Below, piece after piece: positions 46,174 to 54,664 of a stretch of DNA of 64,000 nucleotides. The notes under the pieces are model-generated. The model was not told where the DNA came from, did no database searches, and worked only from the letters and a program-made list of their open reading frames with translations. The position numbers and the translations under genes are program-made. This stretch comes from JBALVO01 sp036961445 (GTDB lineage Bacteria; Pseudomonadota; Gammaproteobacteria; Pseudomonadales; Halieaceae): the NCBI GenBank assembly GCA_036961445.1, contig JBALVO010000001.1, positions 98,643 to 162,642 of the forward strand, read 5' to 3'. Positions within the stretch are counted from its first letter, which is position 1; every line of letters begins with the position of its first letter.

Positions 46174-47409
46174 TCAGGCTCCCACGCCAACCACGAAGCT
46201 GGCGCAGGTGGTGGTGCTGCCGCCGACATTGAAGGTGATCAAGTTCTCGGCACCGGGGATCTGATAGTCACCGGCGGTGCCTTCTACCTGTTTGGCGCAG
46301 TCCAACAACATGCGCACGCCAGTGGCACCCACTGGATGTCCCAGGCCTATCAATCCACCGCTGGGATTAATCGGGAAATCGCCGCCTGTGGCGATACGGC
46401 CTTCCTCCACGGCTTTCCAGCTTTCGCCGGGGGCAGTAAGACCGCTGTGATCTATAGCCATATATTCGGTGACACTGAAGCAATCGTGAGTTTCCAGGCC
46501 ATCAAGATCTGTAAGCTGTTTGAAGCCCGCCCGCTGCCAGGCGTCGTCCAGCGTAGCTTTGGCGTGAGGGAATAACAGCGCCTGTTTTTTTGATAGCTGT
46601 AGCTTGGTTTCCAGCAGGATAGGAGCTGAGTGATGGCCCCAGCCCTTTATGCGTGGGATATCCTGTAGTTGCAGACCCTGTTTTTCCGCGTGTGCTTTGG
46701 CAGCCTTTGCGCTGGCCAACACCACGCAAGCGGCGCCATCAGTGATCTGGCCACAGTCCATTTTACGCACCGCGCCTTCTATTACCGGGTTAAGTTTATC
46801 GTCGTTGGAAAAGCAGCCTGCGGGGAACTTCCACGCTCTGGATTGGGCGTTGGGATTGCGTTTGGCATTGTCAAAGTTGATCTCGGCGATGGCAGTGAGG
46901 TGGTCGCTGTTGAGGCCGTAGCGCTGGTCGTATTCACGCGTGATACGGTCGAACATGTGAGGCCAGGGGAAGTCCGCTGTATTGGCCTCGTGGCCCAGCC
47001 AGCGTGCAGCCCCCAGATATTCGGCTGCGGTTTGGCCGTCTACGTTGCGCATGAGTTCCAGGCCTAGTACACAGGCTACATCGTAGTGTCCGGCCTCTAT
47101 ATCGCGCATGGCGCACAAAGTAGCGATGGAGCCTGAGGCGCAGGCCGCCTCGTGGCGAGAGGTGGGTATGGCGGCAAGCTCCGGGTAGACCTGGCCGAAG
47201 AACCCCCCGATCAATCCCTGGCCGGCAAACAGGTCGCCTACGAAATTACCCACGTGGCCCACTTCGATCTGTGCTGGTTCGATACCGGCGGCGTTTATGC
47301 CCTCGCGCAGGGATTGTTCAAACATATCGTACAGTTCCAGGCCTTCCCGCGCCCAGTTGCGGGCGAAGTCCGTCTGGGCGCCGCCCAGAATGTATACGGC
47401 TGAGCTCAT
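46174..47409 (-). CDS. SCP2-type thiolase (acetyl-CoA acetyltransferase-like)
   Basis: 411 aa. The nucleophilic cysteine is C90 in HEAACASGS; HDCFSVTEYMA gives the histidine, and GGLIGLGHPVGATGVRM the C-terminal motif. The HDCF form places it in the SCP2/lipid-transfer-type thiolases, common in steroid and branched side-chain degradation. Its ATG overlaps the upstream nitronate monooxygenase-like stop by four bases, so the two are made together. No signal peptide. Confidence 0.9.
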   Translation of the reverse strand: MSSAVYILGGAQTDFARNWAREGLELYDMFEQSLREGINAAGIEPAQIEVGHVGNFVGDLFAGQGLIGGFFGQVYPELAAIPTSRHEAACASGSIATLCAMRDIEAGHYDVACVLGLELMRNVDGQTAAEYLGAARWLGHEANTADFPWPHMFDRITREYDQRYGLNSDHLTAIAEINFDNAKRNPNAQSRAWKFPAGCFSNDDKLNPVIEGAVRKMDCGQITDGAACVVLASAKAAKAHAEKQGLQLQDIPRIKGWGHHSAPILLETKLQLSKKQALLFPHAKATLDDAWQRAGFKQLTDLDGLETHDCFSVTEYMAIDHSGLTAPGESWKAVEEGRIATGGDFPINPSGGLIGLGHPVGATGVRMLLDCAKQVEGTAGDYQIPGAENLITFNVGGSTTTCASFVVGVGA

Positions 47410-48347
47410 GGTGAGTCCTCTTGTTGGCTAATAGCTTGCTGCACCGCAGCGCGGTATTCCGTGACCAATTGATCCACTAGCGTGGCGATGGGTAGTATGT
47501 CGTGGGTGGCGGCTACGCCTTGCCCGGCAGCCCAGATATCCTTCCAGCGCTTGCTATCTCCTACTGACTTGATGACGTCAATAGCGACCGGTGGTGGCAT
47601 ATTATCCGGATCAAAACCGGCTTGTTCCAGACTTGCGCGCAACCAGTTGGCGTTTACACCGGTAACAGAGTCGGAACAGACAATATCCATGCCGTTGGCG
47701 TCTACTACCATTTGTTTGTAGCGCTGATCGGCCATGCTTTCTACCGTGGCGATAAAGCGGGTTCCCATATACGCATAAGTTGCGCCCAGTACCTCTGCCG
47801 CCCTGATAGCGCGGCCGGAAGAAATACCGCCTCCCAGTACCAGGTCACCGTCCCAAAACTGGCGTACTTCTTCCACAAAAGCGAAGCCGGACATGGGGCC
47901 AGTGTGCCCGCCTGCCCCTGCCGCTACCAGTACCAGGCCATCGACGCCGGCGTCCAGTGCTTTGCGGGCGAACAGTGGGTTAATGACATCGGCGTAGATT
48001 TTGCCACCGTAGGCATGCACCTCTGCCACGGCTTCCCGGGGGCTGCCCAGGGCCGATATGACCAATGGCGCCTGGTACTCAACCGCCAGCGCAAGATCGT
48101 CAAAGCGGCGGCTATTGGAGCGGTGCATCATCAGGTTCATAGCCCAGGCTGCATCAGTTTCGGCGTCCACTGCCGCGGTTATTTCCTTGAGCCAGTCTGC
48201 AAGTTCTTCGGTGGTGCGAGCGTTGGGTGTAGGGAAGGAGCCGACAATTCCCGCCTTGCAGGCGGCAATCACCATAGCGGGTCCGGATTGCAGGAACATG
48301 GGCGCCTGGAACAGGGGCAGGCGCAGGTTATGGCTAAGGGCGTGCAT
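47406..48347 (-). CDS. Nitronate monooxygenase-family flavoprotein
   Basis: 313 aa FMN TIM-barrel protein of the 2-nitropropane dioxygenase/enoyl reductase-like group. LPLFQAPMFLQSGPAMVIAA at the N-terminus, AAGAGGHTGPMSGFAFV (FMN and catalytic His region) and VLGGGISSGRAIRAAEVLGA (phosphate loop) are seen. Members linked to acyl-CoA genes may act as reductases rather than on nitronates. Coupled to the thiolase by ATGA overlap. Confidence 0.88.
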   Translation of the reverse strand: MHALSHNLRLPLFQAPMFLQSGPAMVIAACKAGIVGSFPTPNARTTEELADWLKEITAAVDAETDAAWAMNLMMHRSNSRRFDDLALAVEYQAPLVISALGSPREAVAEVHAYGGKIYADVINPLFARKALDAGVDGLVLVAAGAGGHTGPMSGFAFVEEVRQFWDGDLVLGGGISSGRAIRAAEVLGATYAYMGTRFIATVESMADQRYKQMVVDANGMDIVCSDSVTGVNANWLRASLEQAGFDPDNMPPPVAIDVIKSVGDSKRWKDIWAAGQGVAATHDILPIATLVDQLVTEYRAAVQQAISQQEDSP

Positions 48348-48450
48348 GGGTTGGCCTTGTTGCTTTTATAACAAGACTTGAATGCTAGTGTAGTGCAGGA
48401 CGACTGGCAAGTGGGTAAAAAAGCGGCTCAGAAAAGGCATTCGCCAATCC

Positions 48451-48478
48451 TTGCATAAAAGAACCTCAAAGTTATACT
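48451..48478 (+). promoter_or_regulatory. Sigma-70 promoter of the carotenoid oxygenase gene
   Basis: TTGCAT, 16-base spacer, TATACT, about 40 bases upstream of the start codon. Confidence 0.55.
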
Positions 48479-48518
48479 CTAGCCCATCGTCACTGAAAAA
48501 TCCCCAGCAGGGAGCCCC

Positions 48519-50036
48519 ATGGCACTGGCAAAATCCTTTCGCGAATACCCGTCGACCGAGCACTGCCTGGGCGGCGTGTCTGTCTTTGATGATGCGCCAG
48601 ACTGGATCTACCAGCTGGATAACCCCTATCTCCACGGGGTTTATGCGCCTACCGTGAATGAAATGCATGTAGCGGGCCTGGAGGTGAGCGGTGAATTACC
48701 GGCGGATCTGATCGGCGCTTATTTCCGCAATGGCCCCAATCCGAGGCATCAGCCCGCCAATCGCCACCATCCTTTTGACGGGGATGGCATGGTACACGGA
48801 GTGTATTTTCGCGATGGTAAAGTTACCTATCGCAATCGTTATGTGCAGACCGCTGCATTGGCGCAGGAATTGGCAGACGGCAAGTCAGTTTCACCCGGCG
48901 TGATGGGTCCGTTCGACTACAGTGTTTCCCAGTTCGGGATCAAGGACACTTCCAACACTGACCTGTTCTGGTATGCGGGCGACCTGATGACCCTGTGGTA
49001 CAACGCTGGGCACCCCTATCGACTGGACGGCATGAATCTTGAGACCCAGGGGCATTTTGACCTGCAGGGTCGCCAGCAGCGCCGTATGTCAGCGCACTCC
49101 AAGGTGGATTGGAGTACGGGTGAGTTATTGTTCTTTGATTACGGAGACGAGCCGCCGTTCATGACTTACGGGGTGGCAGATCCCACGGGGAAATTACTGC
49201 ATGAGGTGGCCATAGACCTGCCGGGCCCGCGCTTGCCCCATGACATCGGCTTTACCACTAACTACGCTATTCTTCATGACCTGCCATTTTTTCACGATAT
49301 GGAAGTACTGCGCCGGCACAAGTATCGAGTGCTGACCTTCCACAAAGATATTCCAACGCGGTTCGGGATTATCCCGCGCCGTGGGCAGGGCAGTGAAGTG
49401 CGCTGGTTCGAGTGCCAGCCCTGCTACATCCTGCATGTCACCAATTGCTGGGAAGAGGGCGACTGGGTGGTGATGGACGGCTGTCGTTCCTTGAATCCCA
49501 TGCCGGATGCCCAGCCCGGGGAAGGTGAATTGGCCTCCATGCTCGCTTATATGCGCCTGGAGGCAAATGCCTATCGCTGGCGCTTCAACCGGGTAACAGG
49601 GGAAGTTCGCGAAGGCGATATTGATGACCTGAATACAGAATTTAATAAATCAAACCCGATCTTCCACGGGGTGAAAAGCAAGTACTCCTACAACCAGCGT
49701 ATTCCGCTGTTGCAGGAGGGGGGGTATACGCTGCGCTTCGACGGCCTGGTCAAGTACAACAACGATACCGGTCAGCGCAGCCAGTGGGATTATGGTGCGG
49801 GTGTATTTGGTAGTGAGGCGGTGTTCGCCCCCAAGCCCGGCGCTGATCGAAATTCGGCAGAGGACGATGGCTACGTGATTACACTGGCCACCAATAGCCA
49901 TACCTGGGAGTCACACTGTCTGGTATTTGATGCTACGGATATTGCACAGGGTCCGCTGGCGCGAGTGAAGATGCCGCAGCGTGTTCCCTCTGGTTTTCAC
50001 GCCACCTGGGCCCGGGGTGAGGATTTGTACGGATAA
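48519..50036 (+). CDS. Carotenoid cleavage oxygenase family protein
   Basis: 505 aa RPE65/lignostilbene dioxygenase-like non-heme iron enzyme. FRNGPNPRHQP and FDGDGMVHGVYF are the N-terminal signatures. Four candidate iron histidines lie in SAHSKVDWSTGELLF, ILHDLPFFHD, ILHVTNCWEEGD and the C-terminal GFHATW, evenly spread as expected of a seven-bladed propeller. It would oxidatively split a double bond in a carotenoid, apocarotenoid or stilbene. GGGAG ribosome site; the stop is immediately adjacent to that of the convergent M48 gene. Confidence 0.92.
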   Translation: MALAKSFREYPSTEHCLGGVSVFDDAPDWIYQLDNPYLHGVYAPTVNEMHVAGLEVSGELPADLIGAYFRNGPNPRHQPANRHHPFDGDGMVHGVYFRDGKVTYRNRYVQTAALAQELADGKSVSPGVMGPFDYSVSQFGIKDTSNTDLFWYAGDLMTLWYNAGHPYRLDGMNLETQGHFDLQGRQQRRMSAHSKVDWSTGELLFFDYGDEPPFMTYGVADPTGKLLHEVAIDLPGPRLPHDIGFTTNYAILHDLPFFHDMEVLRRHKYRVLTFHKDIPTRFGIIPRRGQGSEVRWFECQPCYILHVTNCWEEGDWVVMDGCRSLNPMPDAQPGEGELASMLAYMRLEANAYRWRFNRVTGEVREGDIDDLNTEFNKSNPIFHGVKSKYSYNQRIPLLQEGGYTLRFDGLVKYNNDTGQRSQWDYGAGVFGSEAVFAPKPGADRNSAEDDGYVITLATNSHTWESHCLVFDATDIAQGPLARVKMPQRVPSGFHATWARGEDLYG

Positions 50037-50852
50037 CTAACGCACGATCTCTACCGGGTGCACGGCTGCCAGCTTGCCGGTCGGGTTTAACTGGCGCATG
50101 GAGGGTATCATCCCTGCCAGTGCCGCCTCGCGATTACCCGGTGCCGGGTGCGTGCTGAGAAACTCCGGCGGCTTGGAGCCGCCACCCTGGGCGCCCATTT
50201 TTTGCCACAAGGTCACGGCCGCATCCGGATCGTAACCAGCCAGTACCGCCAATTCCATGCCCAGTTGGTCAGCTTCTGATTCCGCCGTGCGGCTGTTGGG
50301 CAGTCCCAGTGCTACTTTGGCTGCCATGGCAGCGCCGCCCATGGCCACCGCAGGCCGATCAGACATAGCGCCTATAGCCACCACACCCATAGTGGTGGCC
50401 ATGGCCCGGGACATGCGTTCTGCGGTGTGATTGGCCAGTGCATGAGAAATCTCGTGGCCCATGATCTGCGCAAATTCGGCGTCGGTCAGATGCAGCTTTT
50501 CAAAAAGGCCGGTGTAGACAGCCATGCGACCGCCGGCCATGCACCAGGCATTGACCATTTCGGGGTCATCAATGATCGCGACACTCCATTCCCACCTGGT
50601 GGACTGGGGGTACTCGCGCACAGCCTCTGTCACCAGGCGTCCGGTAATGGTGGCTACGCGGTCAATCATCTTCGGATCATCAACCAGTTTGTCCTGTTTA
50701 TTCAGGTCGTCTACGGTACTAAGGTAGGCTTTTTTTGACTCTACAATGGCCGATTCCGGCGATATCAACATCAACTGGGAGCGCCCGGTTGGGCTGGTGG
50801 TGCACGCAGTGAGCAGGCTGATCGCCAGGATCAGTAACAATGGTGTCTTCAT
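50037..50852 (-). CDS. M48-family metallopeptidase lipoprotein
   Basis: 271 aa. Signal peptide with lipobox SLLTAC, so probably a periplasm-facing lipoprotein like LoiP/YcaL. The zinc site HEISH is at 133-137 and the third ligand in ESEADQLG. STHPAPGNREAAL near the C-terminus is typical of the family. Role in envelope protein quality control is likely. No bases separate its stop from that of the carotenoid oxygenase. Confidence 0.92.
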   Translation of the reverse strand: MKTPLLLILAISLLTACTTSPTGRSQLMLISPESAIVESKKAYLSTVDDLNKQDKLVDDPKMIDRVATITGRLVTEAVREYPQSTRWEWSVAIIDDPEMVNAWCMAGGRMAVYTGLFEKLHLTDAEFAQIMGHEISHALANHTAERMSRAMATTMGVVAIGAMSDRPAVAMGGAAMAAKVALGLPNSRTAESEADQLGMELAVLAGYDPDAAVTLWQKMGAQGGGSKPPEFLSTHPAPGNREAALAGMIPSMRQLNPTGKLAAVHPVEIVR

Positions 50853-50931
50853 TAATCGCTTCGCTTTTGGTCTGGTTGACGGTGTCAGTGTTATAGACCG
50901 CGTATCTTACTGAAGATTTCGTTGCGCTGCT

Positions 50932-52020
50932 CTAAAACGGCAGCCCATCGTCGATATTGTGATTGGAGTCCTCGGGCTTGGCCATGCCCAATGTGTAATG
51001 TAAGCCGTTGACTGCCTCGTGCACCCCGGTCATGTTTTGCGGCTCAACAAAAAACTGTGAATACCATTTGCGACCTGTGCGGAACGGCCCGTCGGTTTTT
51101 AACTGCATGATTTTCAGCGCCGGACGTTTGTTTTGCCAAACATTAAAATCTGCGCCGAAGGCTTCCAGGGCACCGGCCTGTGCCTGTTTCGCCGCTTCCT
51201 GGTCCGCGACAGTTGCCTGCGCAGCGCCGCCTTTAAACAGGCAGCCATGCCAGCACTGGGTGAGGCCGTCATCCACCGGAGTGTTGGCGATTAGTTCGTA
51301 GATTACGTTGCCGGCAAATACCTGTTTGGATAACAGTATGCCCGGACCTGTGTACCAGGTAGTCGTGTACAGGTAGGTGTCGTATAGCTGCATGGGGCCA
51401 CCCTGGCGCTGGATATACACGTGATCCTTGAATTCGTTCTCAAAGTACTCGCTGGGTGCGCCGTGGGTTGGACCCAGATGCCGCACGTCTGCCATGTTGT
51501 CGAGGATTTCCTGAGAGTGGATGGGTAGTTCGCCCAGATGGTCCAGTTCCCAGCGCACCCACTGGGGATCATCCCATTCTGGCAGGAAGGGTGCGTCGTA
51601 ATCCGGTGTGCGTCCGTCCGGGTCATACCAGGCCATAACGCAGCCCATGTTATCCACCACCGGATAGGAGCGAATAGAGGCGGATTTGGGGCAGGGGCCG
51701 TCTGAATAGGGGATGTCGTCGACATGGCCCTCTGCGTTATAGCGCCAGCCGTGATAAGGGCAACGGATGGAGTCGCCCTCGATCTGTTCACCATTTTTGA
51801 CGATCACGGCGCTGGTGCTGGCGGTAAGGTGGGTACCCATATGTGCGCAGTAGGCATCCAGCAGCACTGGCTTGCCACTTTCGCCCCGATACAGGGCCAG
51901 GTCCTGACCGAAAAACCTGACCGCCATAGGCCCATTATCCAGTTCTTTGCTTTCTGCTACGATAAACCAGCCCCGTGGAAAGGTGTTAGGGCCCAGTTCG
52001 TACTCAAGCGATGTTGCCAT
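50932..52020 (-). CDS. Rieske non-heme iron oxygenase, KshA-like
   Basis: 362 aa. Rieske cluster ligands are CAHMGTH (C58, H60) and CPYHGWRY (C87, H90). The mononuclear iron site appears as EILDNMADVRHLGPTHG, close in layout to 3-ketosteroid 9-alpha-hydroxylase and related monocomponent-terminal oxygenases. A separate reductase is needed and none is adjacent. ATG at 52018-52020 (MATSLEYELG) has GAGGA at good distance; an ATG six codons upstream lacks one. The steroid link is suggestive only. Confidence 0.88.
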   Translation of the reverse strand: MATSLEYELGPNTFPRGWFIVAESKELDNGPMAVRFFGQDLALYRGESGKPVLLDAYCAHMGTHLTASTSAVIVKNGEQIEGDSIRCPYHGWRYNAEGHVDDIPYSDGPCPKSASIRSYPVVDNMGCVMAWYDPDGRTPDYDAPFLPEWDDPQWVRWELDHLGELPIHSQEILDNMADVRHLGPTHGAPSEYFENEFKDHVYIQRQGGPMQLYDTYLYTTTWYTGPGILLSKQVFAGNVIYELIANTPVDDGLTQCWHGCLFKGGAAQATVADQEAAKQAQAGALEAFGADFNVWQNKRPALKIMQLKTDGPFRTGRKWYSQFFVEPQNMTGVHEAVNGLHYTLGMAKPEDSNHNIDDGLPF

Positions 52021-52124
52021 GGGAAATATCCTCGTCATTGTACCGATGCCGAAGTATAGACTCCCCGGAGGTCGTAGGTATGGTCTGGTCGCCGTACATC
52101 GGCAAGGAGTGCCCTGCGGCTCAA

Positions 52125-53456
52125 TTATTCAACTTTCAGGGCATTATCTATAGTGGAATCTGTTGGGTTCAGAGCCATGAAACTGCGACCTAGATAAATA
52201 CCAGTCACGGCCCATGCGGCGGCAATTCCTGCGCCAACCAGTGCTACCGCAGCCAATCCCAGTCCCAGTCCCTGGGTAAGAGCGGTGAAAGCCCAGGCAT
52301 TGAGCATGTCGCCTCCGCGATAAATGACGATATCGATTACCGGCTTGGCTTTAAAGCGCACCTCTCTGTCGACGGCGGTGAACAGAATCTCCCTGGCGGG
52401 TCGGGAGATTGCGTAATTACCCGCCCGGCGGATAATTTGCACTGCGATTACCACGGTAACCATGGGTGCAGCGGCCAGAATCAGCATGCCCAGCCCGATC
52501 AGCACGGGTATTGATGCCAGCGTGAAAGGCAGGCCGAAATACCTGGCCATACGGCCAGTGGCAAATGCCGCCACTACAATGGTCAGGCTGTTTACCGCCA
52601 GATCCATACCGGCCCAGATCTGGGAGCGGGTTTCCCGGTCGTAGTCAGCCAACAGGTTCTTTAGTTCGAAATACACAAATGAGCTGATCGAGGTATAAAA
52701 GAAAATAAACAGGCCTATGCCCATCAGGTAACGACTTTGCAGGAACTCCGAAAAGCCTGCCAATGGGCTGCCGCCTATTGATTTGAGGTCGGCGGGGTCG
52801 ATGGCCAGGGCCTGGTTGCGCAAGTCAACCAGCTTGAGGTGCTGTAACCAGTGCACCAGTGGCAGTGTGAGTACTACGATAGCGCTGGCGATCAACAGTA
52901 AAGGGTCAGTGCCCAGGTCTCCTACCAGCAGAGCGGCGGCAGCCGGGCCTACGATAGCGCCAATGCTGGCACCAGCGCCAATAAAGCCGAACAGCCTGGT
53001 AGCTTGTGGCTTGGAGAACGTGTCAGCCATGAAGCTCCAGAACACGGAGATATGAAACAGACTGAATACGCTGATCCACAGGTAGAAGGCTTTATCCAGC
53101 AGTACCCGGTCCGTAAGTGCCTGGGTGCCCAGGTAGAACAATACAAAGCTCACGGCAAACATCCCGTAAACAGAAGGTACCAGGCGTTGGAAGCGAATTC
53201 TGGTGACTGCCCCGCCATAGAGCGATACAGCAAAGGTGCTGAAGAAGAAGGTGAAGGTCCACAGCCAGCTGACTTCTGCATCGGTCCAGTCACTGGCCAG
53301 GGCATCGCGCACCGGGCGCAGTATGTAGTAGGAAGCCATCAGCATCAGTACCAGCAGAAATGAGGCCAATGTGGCTCTGGTTTCTTCCGGGTGAATATCG
53401 CAGGCGCGCGCCAATAGGCGCTGTAGAGGGCTTGGTGGTTTCACTTGGTCACTCAT
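52125..53456 (-). CDS. TLC/NTP-exchange-type MFS transporter
   Basis: 443 aa with about twelve membrane helices. LLARACDIHPEETRATLASF followed by LMASYYILRPVRDALA matches the bacterial group related to TlcA ATP/ADP exchangers but found in free-living bacteria; RPAREILFTAVDREVRFKAK is another family stretch. Real substrate unknown. ATG at 53454-53456 lies one base after the stop of the Tat aldo/keto reductase, indicating coupling. Confidence 0.8.
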   Translation of the reverse strand: MSDQVKPPSPLQRLLARACDIHPEETRATLASFLLVLMLMASYYILRPVRDALASDWTDAEVSWLWTFTFFFSTFAVSLYGGAVTRIRFQRLVPSVYGMFAVSFVLFYLGTQALTDRVLLDKAFYLWISVFSLFHISVFWSFMADTFSKPQATRLFGFIGAGASIGAIVGPAAAALLVGDLGTDPLLLIASAIVVLTLPLVHWLQHLKLVDLRNQALAIDPADLKSIGGSPLAGFSEFLQSRYLMGIGLFIFFYTSISSFVYFELKNLLADYDRETRSQIWAGMDLAVNSLTIVVAAFATGRMARYFGLPFTLASIPVLIGLGMLILAAAPMVTVVIAVQIIRRAGNYAISRPAREILFTAVDREVRFKAKPVIDIVIYRGGDMLNAWAFTALTQGLGLGLAAVALVGAGIAAAWAVTGIYLGRSFMALNPTDSTIDNALKVE

Positions 53457-53457
53457 T

Positions 53458-54381
53458 TTATAAGGAGCCGAAAATCCGCAACATCTCTTGTCGTTGCACG
53501 GCATCGGGGATCCGGCCGAAATTGGCCTGCATATTGTCCGTCATGTGTGAAGCCTTGGCAGTGGCCGGTATTACGCTGGTTACCGCGGGATGGCCCAGGA
53601 TAAATTTGAGGTAGAACTGCCCCCAGCTGGTGCAATCGAGTTCTGTGGCGAGATCTGGCAATTCGTGACCGCGAGATTTGCTGAACAGGGCACCGCGCTG
53701 ATAGGGACGATTGATCATCGTGGCGATACCTCTATCGAGTGCCAGCGGTAGTAATTCCTGCTCTGCCACCCGGTCTTGTATGTTGTAGCTGAATTGCACA
53801 AAATCCAGCGGTTCGCTGCGCATGATCTGCAACAGTTCCTGGTGGTTGCGACCATGTGACGTAGTGATGCCGATGTAGCGTACTTTGCCTTCTTTTTTCC
53901 AGTTTTTCAGGGTGCTCAGATGTGTCTTCCAGTCCTTTAGGTTGTGTATGGCAATCAGATCAAAATTCGCTACATTCATGCGCCTGGCCGACTCCTCCAT
54001 CTGGGTAATACCCTGCTCCCGACCGGTGGTCCACACTTTGGTGGCGGCGAACAATTTCGGTGGCCGGGGCAGATTGCGCAGCACATCGCCGATGCGGGAT
54101 TCGGCATTGCCAAACATCGGTGATGAGTCCACCACACTGCCCTGGCCGTCGAAGAAAATCTGCATGACCTCGGCCAGTTTAGCCACTGACTGCGCATCTG
54201 CCGGCGTGTCAAAAGTGCGAGAGGTGCCCATGCCCATGACGGGTAATAGCTCACCGGAGCTGGGGATGGGGCGCTGATTAAGCATTGTGGCAGTCGTGGC
54301 AGCAGGTACACCGATCGAGCGCATGGATTGAAAAGCCAACAAGCTAGCACTCAACTGTAAAATTTGTCGGCGCTTGATCAT
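53458..54381 (-). CDS. Tat-exported aldo/keto reductase, Tyr replaced by Phe
   Basis: 307 aa. A twin-arginine signal (KRRQILQLS at the N-terminus, hydrophobic to about residue 29) sends it to the periplasm. The aldo/keto reductase barrel follows. Of the catalytic tetrad, D85 (VVDSSPMFG), K115 (AATKVWTTG) and H146 (AIHNLKDW) are present, but the Tyr expected at 90 is Phe (codon TTT at 54112-54114). It may be inactive as a reductase or use another donor. Coupled to the transporter gene downstream. Confidence 0.85.
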   Translation of the reverse strand: MIKRRQILQLSASLLAFQSMRSIGVPAATTATMLNQRPIPSSGELLPVMGMGTSRTFDTPADAQSVAKLAEVMQIFFDGQGSVVDSSPMFGNAESRIGDVLRNLPRPPKLFAATKVWTTGREQGITQMEESARRMNVANFDLIAIHNLKDWKTHLSTLKNWKKEGKVRYIGITTSHGRNHQELLQIMRSEPLDFVQFSYNIQDRVAEQELLPLALDRGIATMINRPYQRGALFSKSRGHELPDLATELDCTSWGQFYLKFILGHPAVTSVIPATAKASHMTDNMQANFGRIPDAVQRQEMLRIFGSL

Positions 54382-54664
54382 GACAGAGAATCCGCTGGTT
54401 GGAGGTGATCCAGTGTTTCAGTCCCATTGGCCTGGGTCAAGCGCGGTGGCTGTTGTTGCCATGTTGGGTGCTAACCGGGCTTGCACGGTGCCCGTAATGT
54501 GCCAGCCGGCGCAGCCGCTCCCGGTTTCGACGTCGACTAGTTGCCGCTATTTCAATGGAGTACACGGTGAGTTGATGTATGTCAGAGCGGGTGTGAGTCG
54601 ATAAGATTAGTATTACGACCCAGTGCAGTGTTGCACCGGAAATTTGATCTCACCGGAGAACCTC

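Noticed and set aside
47622..48371. 249-codon plus-strand frame
   Set aside because: Antisense to the nitronate monooxygenase-like gene.
54382..54664. 76-codon plus-strand frame upstream of the acyl-CoA dehydrogenase
   Set aside because: No ribosome site, no family, and composition like noncoding sequence.
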